A stretch of DNA of 64,000 bases. It comes from Streptomyces sp. S.PB5. Lineage in GTDB: Bacteria > Actinomycetota > Actinomycetes > Streptomycetales > Streptomycetaceae. The position numbers and the translations under genes were made by a program. This document shows, in pieces, positions 43,688 to 52,663 of this stretch (position 1 is its first letter; each line of letters begins with the position of its first letter). Below the pieces are notes generated by a model. That model searched no databases and was not told where the DNA came from. It saw nothing but the letters and a program-made list of their open reading frames with translations. The stretch spans positions 486,652 to 550,651 of the forward strand of contig NZ_JAQMWP010000004.1 of assembly GCF_030403745.1 (NCBI RefSeq), written 5' to 3'.

Positions 43688-46410
43688 GGGGCGTCCCCGA
43701 GATGCCGGTCCCCTCGCCGCCCGGGTCCCGCCGTGCCGTGCACGCCGTCTCCGGCAAACGGCTCGGGGCGGCCCATCCCCGGCAGGAAGGACCGACCGAC
43801 CTACGGCTCGTGCCGCCCGCGCTGGCCGCCTGGGCGACGGCGGCGCTGCTGCTGGGCGCCGCGCCGGAGTGGAGCATCGGGGTCGCCGCCGTGTGCCTGG
43901 TCGCAGGGGGCGTGCTTCTGCTGATGCGGCGCCGTGCGGGGGTGCGGGTCGCGGTCGCCGCGGTGCTGTTGTGCGTCGCCTCGGCGGCGGCCTCGGCCGG
44001 GCTGCACGGAGCCGACCTGCGCCGTGGGCCGGTTCCGGGGTTGGCGCGGGAGTACGCGACCGTGACCGCGGAGGTCGAGATCACCTCCGACCCGCGGCTC
44101 ACCCGGCCGCGGGTGAAGGGGGACCACGTGGCGCCGACCTCCGTGCTGATCAACGGTGAGGTGCGGCGGGTGGCGAGGGCCGACGGGACGGCGGTGGCGA
44201 CGCGGGCGCCGGTGCTGGTGATGGTCGATGTGGGGAGCGGAAGGGCCGGGACGACCGGGGCTGGGACGGCCGGGAGGGCTGGGGGCGGGAGTACCGGGGC
44301 GCCGAGGGCGGGCTCGGGGGGTGAGGGGACTCCGGGAGATGCCGCCTCCCCGAGCGGGGCGATCGGCGAGGGTTCCTCCGGCGACGGATCGGCAGCCGGT
44401 GGCCCTCGGGTCGACGGGGCCGAGGCCTCTCCCTGGCTCGGGTTGCTGCCTTCCACACGGGTTCGGGTGACCGCGCGGCTGGCGCCGCCCCTGGCCGGGG
44501 GTGATCGGATCGCGGCCGTGGCGCGGGTGCGGGGGCAGGGGGTGCCGGAGGTCGTGGCCGGGGCCTCGGGGGCGCAGCGGTTGGCGGGGCGGTTGCGGGG
44601 CGGGTTGCGGGAGGCCACCGAGCACTTGGAGGAGGATGCGCGGGCGCTGTTGCCGGGGCTGGTCGTGGGGGACACCTCGCGGATCACTCCGGAGTTGGAC
44701 GAGGCGTTCAAGGAGACCGACCTCGCGCATACGCTCGCCGTCTCCGGGAGCAACCTCACGATCATCCTCGCCCTGCTCATCGGACCGCCCGGCCTGGCCC
44801 AGCGGGCCGAGCGGAAGGGGCTCGCGCCCCGGCTAGGCATTCCGCTGCGGACGACCGCGCTGCTCGGCGGGGCGCTCACGCTCGCCTTCGTCGTCGTGTG
44901 CAGACCCGACCCCAGTGTGCTGCGGGCCGCGGCGTGCGGAACCGTCGTGCTGGTCGCCCTGGCGACCGGACGCCGGAGATCGCTGATCCCGGCGCTGGCG
45001 ACGGCCGTGCTGCTGCTGGTGCTGTACGACCCGTGGCTGGCCCGGAGCTATGGATTCCTGCTGTCCGTACTGGCCACCGGGGCCCTGCTCACGCTCGCGC
45101 CCCGCTGGAGTGCGGCCCTGCGACGGCATCGGGTGCCACCGCGACTGGCCGAGGCACTGGCCGCCGCGGGGGCCGCACAGGCCCTGTGCGCGCCGGTCGT
45201 GGCGGTGCTGTCGGCGCGGGTGAGTCTGGTGGCGGTGCCGTGCAATCTGCTCGTGGAGTTCGCGGTGGCGCCGGCCACGGTGCTGGGCTTTGCCGCACTC
45301 GCGATCGCGCCCGTGGCGATGCCGGCCGCCAAGGCGGTTGCCTGGTGCGCGAGTTGGCCCGCGGGGTGGATCGCGGACGTCGCCCGGACCGGGGCGGCGC
45401 TGCCCGGTGCCGGGGTGGACTGGCCCGGCAGCTGGACCGGGGCGGCGCTGCTCGGCCTGGCCACGGTGGCCGTGGTGACGGTAGGGCGGCGACTGCTGCG
45501 GCACCCCTGGTGGTGCGCCGTGTGCGGAATGCTGCTCGTGCTGGCGGTGGTGCAGCCGCCGCCGCTGACCCGGGTGGTCACGGGGTGGCCGCCGCCGGGC
45601 TGGCGCTTCGTGATGTGCGACGTCGGGCAGGGCGATGCGACGGTACTCGCGGCGGGCGACGGCACCGGGGTGGTCGTGGACGCGGGACCCGATCCCACGC
45701 TCGTCGACCGGTGCCTGCGCACCCTGGGCATCACTCGTGTCCCACTGGTCGTGCTCACCCACTTCCACGCCGATCATGTGGCGGGCCTGCCCGGTGTGCT
45801 GCGTGGCCGGTCCGTGGGGGCGATCGAGACGACCGGGTTCGAAGAGCCCGTGGACCAGGTGGAGTTCGTACGGAGACAGGCGGCGCGGTGGAACGTGCCG
45901 CTCACCCGGGCCGCGGCCGGGGAGCGGCGCCGGACCGGGGAGCTGTCCTGGGAGGTCGTGTGGCCGCCGCCGAGCGGTCCGGGTGCCGGGGATCCTTCGC
46001 CGGGAGCGCCGTTGCCCACCGTGCCTCCGGCGCCGGAACCGGAAGGGCCGAACGATGCCAGTGTCGCCCTGCTCGTGCGGTCGGGCGGGCTGCGGTTCCT
46101 GTTGCTCGGGGACCTCGAACCCCCGGGCCAGCAAGCGCTGTTGAGGTCACCGGCGGGGGCGGCGCTAGGTGGGGTGGATGTGCTCAAGGTCGCCCATCAT
46201 GGCTCGGCCTATCAGGATCCGGAACTCATACGCCGGGTGGCACCGAGGGTGGCGCTCATCTCGGTGGGACGGGACAACTCGTACGGGCATCCGGCGCCCG
46301 GTACGGTCGCGGCGCTGCGGGCGTCGGGCGCGGTGGTGCTGCGGACGGACGAGGACGGCGCGCTGGCGGTCGCGGGGACGGGCGAGGCGCTGCGGGTGGC
46401 GGGAGACTGA
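43684..46410 (+). CDS. comEC: ComEC/Rec2 family DNA-uptake channel protein
   Basis: This 908-residue polytopic protein has N-terminal membrane helices (about 45-100), an OB-type domain with a Gly/Ser/Thr-rich insertion (about 175-260) and a Competence membrane domain (about 330-630). A C-terminal metallo-beta-lactamase domain (about 640-905) carries LTHFHADHVAGLPG and KVAHHGSAYQDP as metal ligands. It is the expected channel/nuclease partner of ComEA. ATG 43684 overlaps the comEA stop (ATGA), so the pair is coupled; ATG 43702 is an alternative start. A much longer upstream-open frame exists but overlaps comEA and is not coding. Strong G-ending codon use, with many GGG glycines. Confidence 0.92.
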   Translation: MRGVPEMPVPSPPGSRRAVHAVSGKRLGAAHPRQEGPTDLRLVPPALAAWATAALLLGAAPEWSIGVAAVCLVAGGVLLLMRRRAGVRVAVAAVLLCVASAAASAGLHGADLRRGPVPGLAREYATVTAEVEITSDPRLTRPRVKGDHVAPTSVLINGEVRRVARADGTAVATRAPVLVMVDVGSGRAGTTGAGTAGRAGGGSTGAPRAGSGGEGTPGDAASPSGAIGEGSSGDGSAAGGPRVDGAEASPWLGLLPSTRVRVTARLAPPLAGGDRIAAVARVRGQGVPEVVAGASGAQRLAGRLRGGLREATEHLEEDARALLPGLVVGDTSRITPELDEAFKETDLAHTLAVSGSNLTIILALLIGPPGLAQRAERKGLAPRLGIPLRTTALLGGALTLAFVVVCRPDPSVLRAAACGTVVLVALATGRRRSLIPALATAVLLLVLYDPWLARSYGFLLSVLATGALLTLAPRWSAALRRHRVPPRLAEALAAAGAAQALCAPVVAVLSARVSLVAVPCNLLVEFAVAPATVLGFAALAIAPVAMPAAKAVAWCASWPAGWIADVARTGAALPGAGVDWPGSWTGAALLGLATVAVVTVGRRLLRHPWWCAVCGMLLVLAVVQPPPLTRVVTGWPPPGWRFVMCDVGQGDATVLAAGDGTGVVVDAGPDPTLVDRCLRTLGITRVPLVVLTHFHADHVAGLPGVLRGRSVGAIETTGFEEPVDQVEFVRRQAARWNVPLTRAAAGERRRTGELSWEVVWPPPSGPGAGDPSPGAPLPTVPPAPEPEGPNDASVALLVRSGGLRFLLLGDLEPPGQQALLRSPAGAALGGVDVLKVAHHGSAYQDPELIRRVAPRVALISVGRDNSYGHPAPGTVAALRASGAVVLRTDEDGALAVAGTGEALRVAGD

Positions 46411-46414
46411 GGGC

Positions 46415-47395
46415 ATGAATCCCGCAGAGACCGACGCCTATCTCCGACGCCTGGGGGTCGAACACCCGGCGTGGCCCACCGTGGACGTCCTGCGCGAGCT
46501 GCAGCTGCGCCATCTGCAGACCGTGCCCTTCGAGAACCTGTCGATCCACCTCGGAGAGGAGATCGTGCTGGAGGAGAAACGGCTGCTGGACAAGGTGGTG
46601 GGGGCGCGGCGGGGCGGGTTCTGCTACGAACTCAACGGCGTCTTCGGGGCGTTGCTCACCGCGCTGGGCTTCGACGTGACCTTGCTCGCGGCGCGGGTGT
46701 ACGGGGAGGAGGGGCGGCTCGGTATCCCGTTCGACCATCTCGCGCTGCGGGTGCGGACGGTGGACGGGGGCGAGTGGCTGGTCGACGTCGGCTTCGGGGC
46801 GCACAGCCATCATCCGCTGGCGGCCGGGGCGCGGGGTGAGCAGGTGGATCCCGGGGGGACGTTCCGGGTGGTCGAGGCGGGGCCGGACGCGGCCGGGGTG
46901 CGGGGCGCGCTGGACGGGGCCGGAGGTACGGGGGCTGGTGGTGCGCGGACCGGGCGTACGGGAGCCGGGGGTGAGGGGGCCGGGCGCACGAGGGTCGGGG
47001 GTGAGGATCTAAATCTCGGGGATCTGAATTTCGGGGACCTGGATGTCGCGGACCTGGATGTCCTCATGGACGGCAAGCCGCAGTATCGGCTGGAGGCACG
47101 GCCCCGGGCGCTCGGTGACTTCGTGGCGGGCGCGTGGTGGCACAGCACCTCACCGGCCTCGCACTTCACGCGGTCGTTGGTGTGTTCGCGGGTCACCGAG
47201 GAGGGCGGACGGATCACTCTGGCCGGCCGGAGTCTCACGGTGACGGCTGCGGACGGGACGCGTGCGGTGCGGGAGCTGGCGACGGACGAGGAGGTGCTGG
47301 GGGTGTATCGGGAGCGGTTCGGGATCGTGCTGGAGCGGGTGCCGGCGGTGCGCAGTGCCGGGCAGCTCGACGGGCGGCAGCTGTCCGGGGGATGA
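46415..47395 (+). CDS. Arylamine N-acetyltransferase with low-complexity insertion
   Basis: This 326-residue NAT-family enzyme transfers acetyl groups from acetyl-CoA to aromatic amines or hydrazines. The catalytic triad is visible: Cys70 (RRGGFCYELN), His108 (FDHLALRV) and Asp124 (VDVGFG). Family members have about 270-280 residues; here an insertion (about residues 160-218) adds Gly/Thr/Arg-rich repeats and then tandem five-residue units resembling pentapeptide repeats (DLNLG, DLNFG, DLDVA, DLDVL). The C-terminal part (FVAGAWWHSTSPASHFTRSLVCSR) is normal. ATG 46415 starts 5 bp after comEC. Some NATs in actinomycetes act in ansamycin or aminohydroxybenzoate chemistry, but no such cluster is here. 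Confidence 0.9.
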   Translation: MNPAETDAYLRRLGVEHPAWPTVDVLRELQLRHLQTVPFENLSIHLGEEIVLEEKRLLDKVVGARRGGFCYELNGVFGALLTALGFDVTLLAARVYGEEGRLGIPFDHLALRVRTVDGGEWLVDVGFGAHSHHPLAAGARGEQVDPGGTFRVVEAGPDAAGVRGALDGAGGTGAGGARTGRTGAGGEGAGRTRVGGEDLNLGDLNFGDLDVADLDVLMDGKPQYRLEARPRALGDFVAGAWWHSTSPASHFTRSLVCSRVTEEGGRITLAGRSLTVTAADGTRAVRELATDEEVLGVYRERFGIVLERVPAVRSAGQLDGRQLSGG

Positions 47396-47435
47396 GCCGG
47401 CGTTCGCCGTCGGCGGGGTGGCCGACAATGGCTTC

Positions 47436-47681
47436 GTGAGTGATGTGAGACATGTGCTGGTGCTGCCCGACCGGGATGCCGCGGAGGAGGTGGCGGAGGC
47501 GCTCGGGGAGCGGTTCGGGGTGTCCGAGGAGCCGCAGCTGGTGCGGGACGCGCTGGCCGGGGAGGACGACGCGGAGGACGCGCAGTGGCTGGTGGTGCTG
47601 CGGGACGAGGCCGGGCGGCTGGATCCTGCGGAGCTGGATGAGTTCGTGGGGGAGTGGGACGGGTGGCGGGAGGAGCCGTAG
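47436..47681 (+). CDS. Small acidic conserved protein
   Basis: This 81-residue protein begins MSDVRHVLVLPDRDAAEEV and has alternating strand/helix pattern (VLVLPDRD, LGERFGVSE, WLVVLRDEAG), ending DEFVGEWDGWREEP. It is strongly acidic with no Cys or membrane segment; a ferredoxin-like fold (ACT-like or 'ribonuclease E inhibitor RraB'-like) is possible but unproven. GTG 47436 follows GACAAT (47425-47430), a possible -10 6 nt upstream, so it may be leaderless. Confidence 0.65.
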   Translation: MSDVRHVLVLPDRDAAEEVAEALGERFGVSEEPQLVRDALAGEDDAEDAQWLVVLRDEAGRLDPAELDEFVGEWDGWREEP

Positions 47682-47846
47682 CCGGTGGCGGGCGTGGGTC
47701 CGGGCATGGGTGTCGGTTTCGGCGTCGGCATGGGCCCGGGCATGGGCGCAGGAGCGCGAGCGGGTCGTGGACCAGGGGATGTCACATTCCGGTGCTCTGT
47801 CGCGTCTAGTTGGTGCAGCCGACCGCTACACCGAGGAGCCGAGGCC

Positions 47847-48005
47847 ATGAACACGGTCGTGTGGACCGCGCAGTTCCTGCTTGCGACGGTGCTGATCCTT
47901 GTCCAGGCCGCGAGCCGTCTGCGGCCGTCGGACCGGACGGGTGCCATGGCGGTCAATATGATGCTGATCGCTCTGTGCACGCTTGTCACCGCGGTGCAGG
48001 GGTGA
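47847..48005 (+). CDS. Small membrane protein
   Basis: This 52-residue protein has two hydrophobic stretches (TAQFLLATVLILVQAA near residues 7-22 and VNMMLIALCTLVTAVQG near 36-52) joined by a short SRLRPSDRTG loop, a helical hairpin topology. The N-terminus looks like the start of DoxX-type proteins, so it may be a shortened relative. ATG 47847 has CGAGGAG about 9 nt upstream. The preceding 165 bp contain no recognised gene. Confidence 0.55.
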   Translation: MNTVVWTAQFLLATVLILVQAASRLRPSDRTGAMAVNMMLIALCTLVTAVQG

Positions 48006-48077
48006 GCTCGCCGCGGGCGTGCGTGCCTGGCGGGCGGTCTGTCCTTGGTGTCAGTGGCGCGTGCCATGCTTTGTGTG

Positions 48078-49067
48078 ATGGCCAAGAAGAGTGCGAATGA
48101 CGACCCCCTTGCCCCGGTGACGCTTGCCGTGGGGCAGGAGGACCTCCTGCTCGACCGTGCGGTGCAGGAGGTGGTGGCGGCTGCCCGGGCGGCCGATGCC
48201 GACACCGATGTACGGGATCTGACCCCGGAGCAGTTGCAGCCCGGGACGCTTGCCGAGCTGACCAGTCCGTCGCTCTTCGCGGAGCGCAAGGTCGTGGTCG
48301 TGCGGAACGCGCAGGATCTGTCGGCCGACACGGTCAAGGACGTGAAGGCCTATCTCGGGGCGCCGGCCGAGGAGATCACCCTTGTGCTGCTGCACGCCGG
48401 TGGGGCCAAGGGCAAGGGGCTGCTCGATGCCGCGCGCAAGGTGGGGGCGCGGGAGGTGGCCTGTCCGAAGATGACCAAGCCCGCGGATCGGCTGGGCTTT
48501 GTCCGGGGGGAGTTCCGGGCGGCGGGGCGGTCGGCCACGCCCGAGGCGTGTCAGGCGTTGGTCGACGCGATCGGGAGTGATCTGCGGGAGCTCGCGTCGG
48601 CCGTGTCGCAGCTGGTCGCGGACATCGAGGGGACGATCGACGAGGCCGTCGTCGGGCGCTATTACACCGGGCGGGCCGAGGCGTCGAGCTTCACCGTCGC
48701 GGATCGGGCGGTCGAGGGGCGGGCCGCGGAGGCGTTGGAGGCGTTGCGGTGGTCGTTGGCCACCGGGGTGGCTCCGGTGATGATCACCAGTGCGCTGGCC
48801 CAGGGGGTGCGGGCGATCGGGAAGCTGTCGTCGGCTCGGGGTGGACGGCCGGCGGATCTTGCGCGGGAGCTGGGGATGCCGCCGTGGAAGATCGACCGGG
48901 TGCGGCAGCAGATGCGGGGGTGGACTCCGGATGGGGTTGCCGTCGCTTTGCGGGCGGTGGCTGAGGCGGATGCGGGGGTGAAGGGCGGGGGGGACGATCC
49001 CGAGTATGCGCTGGAGAAGGCGGTTGTCGTGATTGCTCGGGCTGCGCGGTCGCGGGGGCGGGGGTGA
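48078..49067 (+). CDS. holA: DNA polymerase III delta subunit
   Basis: This 329-residue clamp-loader subunit opens the beta clamp during chromosome replication. The AAA-like fold is recognisable: VTLAVGQEDLLLDRAVQEVV near residue 11-30 (no functional P-loop, as usual for delta), LTSPSLFAERKVVVVRNAQD near 65-84, and the domain III region DLARELGMPPWKIDRVRQQMRGW near 258-280. ATG 48078 is chosen; CATGCT at 48065-48070 is a possible -10, and no ribosome-binding site is seen. It lies between comEC and rpsT as in other actinobacteria and many Firmicutes. Confidence 0.93.
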   Translation: MAKKSANDDPLAPVTLAVGQEDLLLDRAVQEVVAAARAADADTDVRDLTPEQLQPGTLAELTSPSLFAERKVVVVRNAQDLSADTVKDVKAYLGAPAEEITLVLLHAGGAKGKGLLDAARKVGAREVACPKMTKPADRLGFVRGEFRAAGRSATPEACQALVDAIGSDLRELASAVSQLVADIEGTIDEAVVGRYYTGRAEASSFTVADRAVEGRAAEALEALRWSLATGVAPVMITSALAQGVRAIGKLSSARGGRPADLARELGMPPWKIDRVRQQMRGWTPDGVAVALRAVAEADAGVKGGGDDPEYALEKAVVVIARAARSRGRG

Positions 49068-49418
49068 GGGTGCGGTTCGGGGGCGGCCGGGGTTTGTGGT
49101 GAGTGTTCGGTGCGGTGTGGTCGGCCTCGGGTTTTCTTCGCCCCCGCCGCCCCTACCCGTTCCCGTCCTCCAGGGGCGCTGCCCCTTCGACCCCGGGTCC
49201 CTGGGGGCTGCCGCCCCCCAGACCCCCGCTTCGGCCCTGAACGGGCTTCGTCCTCAAACTCCCCCAGAGAGGGCACCCCCCAGAGGGGCTTAGATTGCCG
49301 GCAACGCGGTGACACCCCCTTCCCCCGGCACCTCCCCACAACGCGTGACGCCCCCTCAAGGAGGACAATCGGCCCATCAGCCGTACATCGCCGAAGCATC
49401 GGAAAGGTGGCGGTAACC
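49068..49418. other. Intergenic region with structured repeat
   Basis: This 351-bp region after holA has no gene. It contains the structured G+C-rich element described at 49136-49290, then about 130 bp leading to the SnoaL-like gene. GGAAAGG at 49401-49407 may serve as its ribosome-binding site. Confidence 0.5.
49136..49290. repeat. Structured G+C-rich intergenic repeat element
   Basis: A run of nested short inverted repeats (AGGGGCGCTGCCCCT, CCCGGGTCCCTGGGGG, GGGGCTGCCGCCCC) ends with CTTCGTCCTCAAACTCCCCC and CACCCCCCAGAGGGG. This sequence type recurs in many Streptomyces intergenic regions. It is long enough to fold strongly and may end holA transcription. Confidence 0.65.
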
Positions 49419-49814
49419 ATGGCTGAACACCCGCACGCCGCGCTCGTCCGCAGGGGATACGAGGCGTTCTCGCAGGGGGACATGGAGACCCTGCGCACGC
49501 TCATCGCCGGGGATGCCACACATCATGTGCCCGGTACGCACCCGCTCTCCGGTGACTACAAGGGGCTGGACTCGATCATCGAGCTGTATCGGCGGCTCGG
49601 TGAGGAGACCGGTGGGACCCTGCAGGTCCAGTTGCGGTATCTGCTCGTCGATGGGCGAGGGCATGTCATGACCCTGCACCGGTTCACCGCCGAGCGGCAG
49701 GGGAGGCGTATGGACGAGACGGGAGGGATCGTCTTCCGGATCGTCGGTGAGAAGGTCACCGATCTCGACGAGTGTGTCGAGAACATCGACGCGAGTGATG
49801 AGTTCTGGGCGTAG
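49419..49814 (+). CDS. SnoaL-like / NTF2-fold protein
   Basis: This 131-residue NTF2-like protein begins MAEHPHAALVRRGYEAFSQGD, the usual first helix of SnoaL-type and ketosteroid-isomerase-like proteins. It continues with HHVPGTHPLSGDYKGLDSIIELYRRL and a beta-sheet with HVMTLHRFTAERQGRRMDE. Members may be isomerases, cyclases, hydrolases or non-enzymatic; none of the diagnostic polyketide-cyclase context is present. ATG 49419 is used; upstream sequence GGAAAGG is a plausible though distant ribosome-binding site. It is convergent with rpsT. Confidence 0.8.
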   Translation: MAEHPHAALVRRGYEAFSQGDMETLRTLIAGDATHHVPGTHPLSGDYKGLDSIIELYRRLGEETGGTLQVQLRYLLVDGRGHVMTLHRFTAERQGRRMDETGGIVFRIVGEKVTDLDECVENIDASDEFWA

Positions 49815-49878
49815 CCCGCCTCGTCCCGCCTCATCCCGCCTGGCCTCGTGACTCCCGTGACACCCCCCTCCTCGCACG

Positions 49879-49929
49879 CCGAAGGCCCCGGCTCCCGCCC
49901 TGGGGAAGGGCAGGCTCCGGGGCCTTCGG
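49879..49929 (+). terminator. Terminator after the SnoaL-like gene
   Basis: A perfect 13-bp stem (49879-49891 with 49917-49929) encloses an inner CTGCCC-type pairing (CCGCCCTGGGGAAGGGCAGG). It lies 64 bp after the stop. Confidence 0.7.
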
Positions 49930-49950
49930 GTCACGCTGTTCACGCTTGTC

Positions 49951-49992
49951 GAGCTCGTACCCGCGTGGCGAACGCAGGCCGCGTACGAGCTC
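49951..49992 (-). terminator. Terminator of rpsT
   Basis: A perfect 10-bp inverted repeat (GAGCTCGTAC at 49951-49960, GTACGAGCTC at 49983-49992) with a 22-nt loop lies about 70 bp beyond the rpsT stop on the minus strand. Confidence 0.55.
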
Positions 49993-50064
49993 TGGGTGCC
50001 GGACGGGAGCGGATGAGAGAGGGCCCGCTCTGGGTCCTTCCGGCGGTCAGATCAAAAGAAGGTG

Positions 50065-50331
50065 TCAGCCCTTGAGGGACGCGACCTTCGAAGCAAGCGC
50101 CGACTTCTTGTTGGCGGCCTGGTTCTTGTGGATGACGCCCTTCGAGACGGCCTTGTCGAGCTGACGCGCGGCAGCGCGCTGGTACTCGGTGGCCTTCTCG
50201 ATGTCACCCGCGGCAGCAGCCTCACGGGCCTTGCGGACCGCGGTCTTCAGGGAGGACTTGACGGCCTTGTTGCGCAGCCGAGCCTTCTCGTTGGTCTTGA
50301 TCCGCTTGATCTGGGACTTGATGTTCGCCAC
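50065..50331 (-). CDS. rpsT: 30S ribosomal protein S20
   Basis: This 88-residue S20 binds 16S rRNA in the small subunit. It is a basic three-helix protein starting [18 protein letters not shown] with [15 protein letters not shown] near the C-terminus, both diagnostic. GTG 50331 has AAAAGG 8 nt upstream; an ATG at 50358 in frame would add nine non-homologous residues. It is divergent from lepA with a 233-bp promoter region, the common arrangement in actinobacteria. Confidence 0.97.
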   Translation of the reverse strand: MANIKSQIKRIKTNEKARLRNKAVKSSLKTAVRKAREAAAAGDIEKATEYQRAAARQLDKAVSKGVIHKNQAANKKSALASKVASLKG

Positions 50332-50564
50332 TGATTGAGCCTTTTCAGGTTCAGGCACGGGACCGCAAGGGACCCGGGCCAGGTGATTTCTTGGGGTGTG
50401 CCTCGTGCTGAGAGGGCATGAGACACAGCCACCCAGGCTACCAGGGGCCCAGCTGATGGCCCAAAACGGTCTCCGGTCGCCCGCCGTGGGACCATGGAGC
50501 CTACGTATCGATCCGACCCGAGCCGCTGCTGACCCTGCGGATACCTCAAGAATCAGGACCCTGC

Positions 50565-52433
50565 GTGCCCGCGACCCCTAACAATGTGCCCGAGCCGAGC
50601 CGTACCGACCCGGCTCTGATCCGCAATTTCTGCATCATCGCGCACATCGACCACGGCAAGTCCACCCTCGCCGACCGGATGCTCCAGCTGACCGGTGTGG
50701 TCGAGCAGCGGCAGATGCGTGCTCAGTACCTCGACCGTATGGACATCGAGCGCGAGCGTGGCATCACGATCAAGTCCCAGGCCGTGCGTCTGCCGTGGGC
50801 CCCCACCACGGACCCCGGCAACACGCACATCCTCAACATGATCGACACCCCCGGGCACGTCGACTTCACCTACGAGGTCTCGCGGTCGCTGGCCGCCTGC
50901 GAGGGCACCGTCCTCCTCGTCGACGCCGCCCAGGGCATCGAGGCCCAGACCCTCGCCAACCTCTACCTGGCGATGGAGAACGACCTCACGATCATCCCCG
51001 TACTCAACAAGATCGACCTGCCGGCCGCTCAGCCCGAGAAGTTCGCCGAGGAGCTGGCCAATCTCGTCGGGTGCGACCCGGATGACGTGCTGCGCGTCTC
51101 CGCCAAGACCGGGCTCGGTGTCGACGCGCTGCTCGACAAGGTCGTCAAGGAGGTCCCGGCGCCGGTCGGCGTCGCGGACGCCCCCGCCCGCGCGATGATC
51201 TTCGACTCCGTCTACGACTCCTACCGGGGTGTCGTGACATACGTCCGTGTCATCGACGGGCAGCTCAACAAGCGCGAGCGGATCCGGATGATGTCCACCG
51301 GGGCCACGCACGAGCTTCTTGAGATCGGGACGAACTCGCCCGAGATGCTCGGCGCCGACGGGCTCGGGGTCGGTGAGGTGGGTTACCTCATCACCGGTGT
51401 GAAGGACGTCCGGCAGTCCAAGGTCGGTGACACCGTCACCAGCCAGGCCAAGGGCGCGACCGAGGCGCTCGGCGGGTACAAGGACCCCAAGCCCATGGTC
51501 TTCTCCGGGCTCTATCCGCTGGACGGCTCCGACTACCCCGAGCTGCGCGAGGCCCTCGACAAGCTCCAGCTCAACGACGCCGCGCTCGTCTACGAGCCGG
51601 AGACCTCCGCGGCTCTCGGCTTCGGATTCCGAGTCGGCTTCCTCGGGCTGCTGCACCTCGACGTGATCCGTGAGCGGCTCGAGCGCGAGTTCGGGCTCGA
51701 CCTCATCGCCACCGCGCCCAACGTGGTCTACCGGGTGGTCATGGAGGACGGCACCGAGCACGTCGTCACCAACCCGAGCGAGTTCCCCGAGGGCAAGATC
51801 AACGAGGTGTACGAGCCCGTCGTGCGCGCCACGATCCTCGCGCCCTCCGAGTTCATCGGCGCGATCATGGAGCTGTGCCAGACCCGGCGCGGCACCCTGC
51901 TCGGCATGGACTACCTCTCCGAGGACCGCGTCGAGATCCGGTACACGCTCCCCCTCGCGGAGATCGTCTTCGACTTCTTCGACCAGCTGAAGTCCAAGAC
52001 CCGCGGCTACGCCTCCCTCGACTACGAGCCCACCGGCGAGCAGACCTCCAGCCTCGTCAAGGTCGACATCCTGCTGCACGGCGACAAGGTCGACGCCTTC
52101 TCGGCGATCACGCACAAGGACGCGGCGTACGCGTACGGTGTGCGGCTCGTCGCCAAGCTGCGCGAGCTCATCCCGCGGCAGGCCTTCGAGGTGCCCATCC
52201 AGGCGGCCATCGGCTCCCGGGTCATCGCCCGCGAGACCATCCGCGCCATCCGCAAGGACGTCCTCGCCAAGTGCTACGGCGGTGACATCTCCCGTAAGCG
52301 GAAGCTCCTGGAGAAGCAGAAGGAGGGCAAGAAGCGGATGAAGATGGTGGGCTCTGTGGAGGTTCCGCAGGAGGCCTTCATCGCCGTACTGAGCAGCGAC
52401 GACAGCGCGGGTTCCGGCAAGGGCAAGAAGTAA
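50565..52433 (+). CDS. lepA: Elongation factor 4 (LepA)
   Basis: This 622-residue translational GTPase can back-translocate or remodel stalled ribosomes. The G domain (about 20-210) has AHIDHGKST (P-loop), [20 protein letters not shown] and NKIDLP. Domains II, III and V follow, and the LepA-specific C-terminal domain ends [16 protein letters not shown] near residue 580-600, diagnostic against EF-G. GTG 50565 has CAGGAC a few bases upstream. A short Ser/Gly/Lys tail is normal. Confidence 0.97.
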   Translation: MPATPNNVPEPSRTDPALIRNFCIIAHIDHGKSTLADRMLQLTGVVEQRQMRAQYLDRMDIERERGITIKSQAVRLPWAPTTDPGNTHILNMIDTPGHVDFTYEVSRSLAACEGTVLLVDAAQGIEAQTLANLYLAMENDLTIIPVLNKIDLPAAQPEKFAEELANLVGCDPDDVLRVSAKTGLGVDALLDKVVKEVPAPVGVADAPARAMIFDSVYDSYRGVVTYVRVIDGQLNKRERIRMMSTGATHELLEIGTNSPEMLGADGLGVGEVGYLITGVKDVRQSKVGDTVTSQAKGATEALGGYKDPKPMVFSGLYPLDGSDYPELREALDKLQLNDAALVYEPETSAALGFGFRVGFLGLLHLDVIRERLEREFGLDLIATAPNVVYRVVMEDGTEHVVTNPSEFPEGKINEVYEPVVRATILAPSEFIGAIMELCQTRRGTLLGMDYLSEDRVEIRYTLPLAEIVFDFFDQLKSKTRGYASLDYEPTGEQTSSLVKVDILLHGDKVDAFSAITHKDAAYAYGVRLVAKLRELIPRQAFEVPIQAAIGSRVIARETIRAIRKDVLAKCYGGDISRKRKLLEKQKEGKKRMKMVGSVEVPQEAFIAVLSSDDSAGSGKGKK

Positions 52434-52580
52434 CGGCCGTTTTCCCGTGAAAATAGGGGCTCGACGCGTATGAGCGCGACGGGCCCCTACGCATGCGTAA
52501 CGTCGCTGTCTGTACGAAGTAACAGGCCGCCGCCCCTTACATAGGGACCGGTCGCGCTCTAGTCTGATCTCCACTCGATG

Positions 52581-52598
52581 GTTACTCGTGAGTTAAAC
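52581..52598. promoter_or_regulatory. Palindrome-like operator candidate upstream of the acyl-CoA ligase gene
   Basis: GTTACTC-GT-GAGTTAAAC is an imperfect inverted repeat 66-83 bp before the start codon. Operators of TetR- and GntR-type lipid regulators in actinobacteria have this style of short A/T-containing palindrome in a G+C-rich setting. Confidence 0.4.
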
Positions 52599-52663
52599 AA
52601 CACTCGAGAGCACACCAGCCGCACTGAGCAGCCGCCGCACTGTCGCGGGCCCCGGAGGATGTC

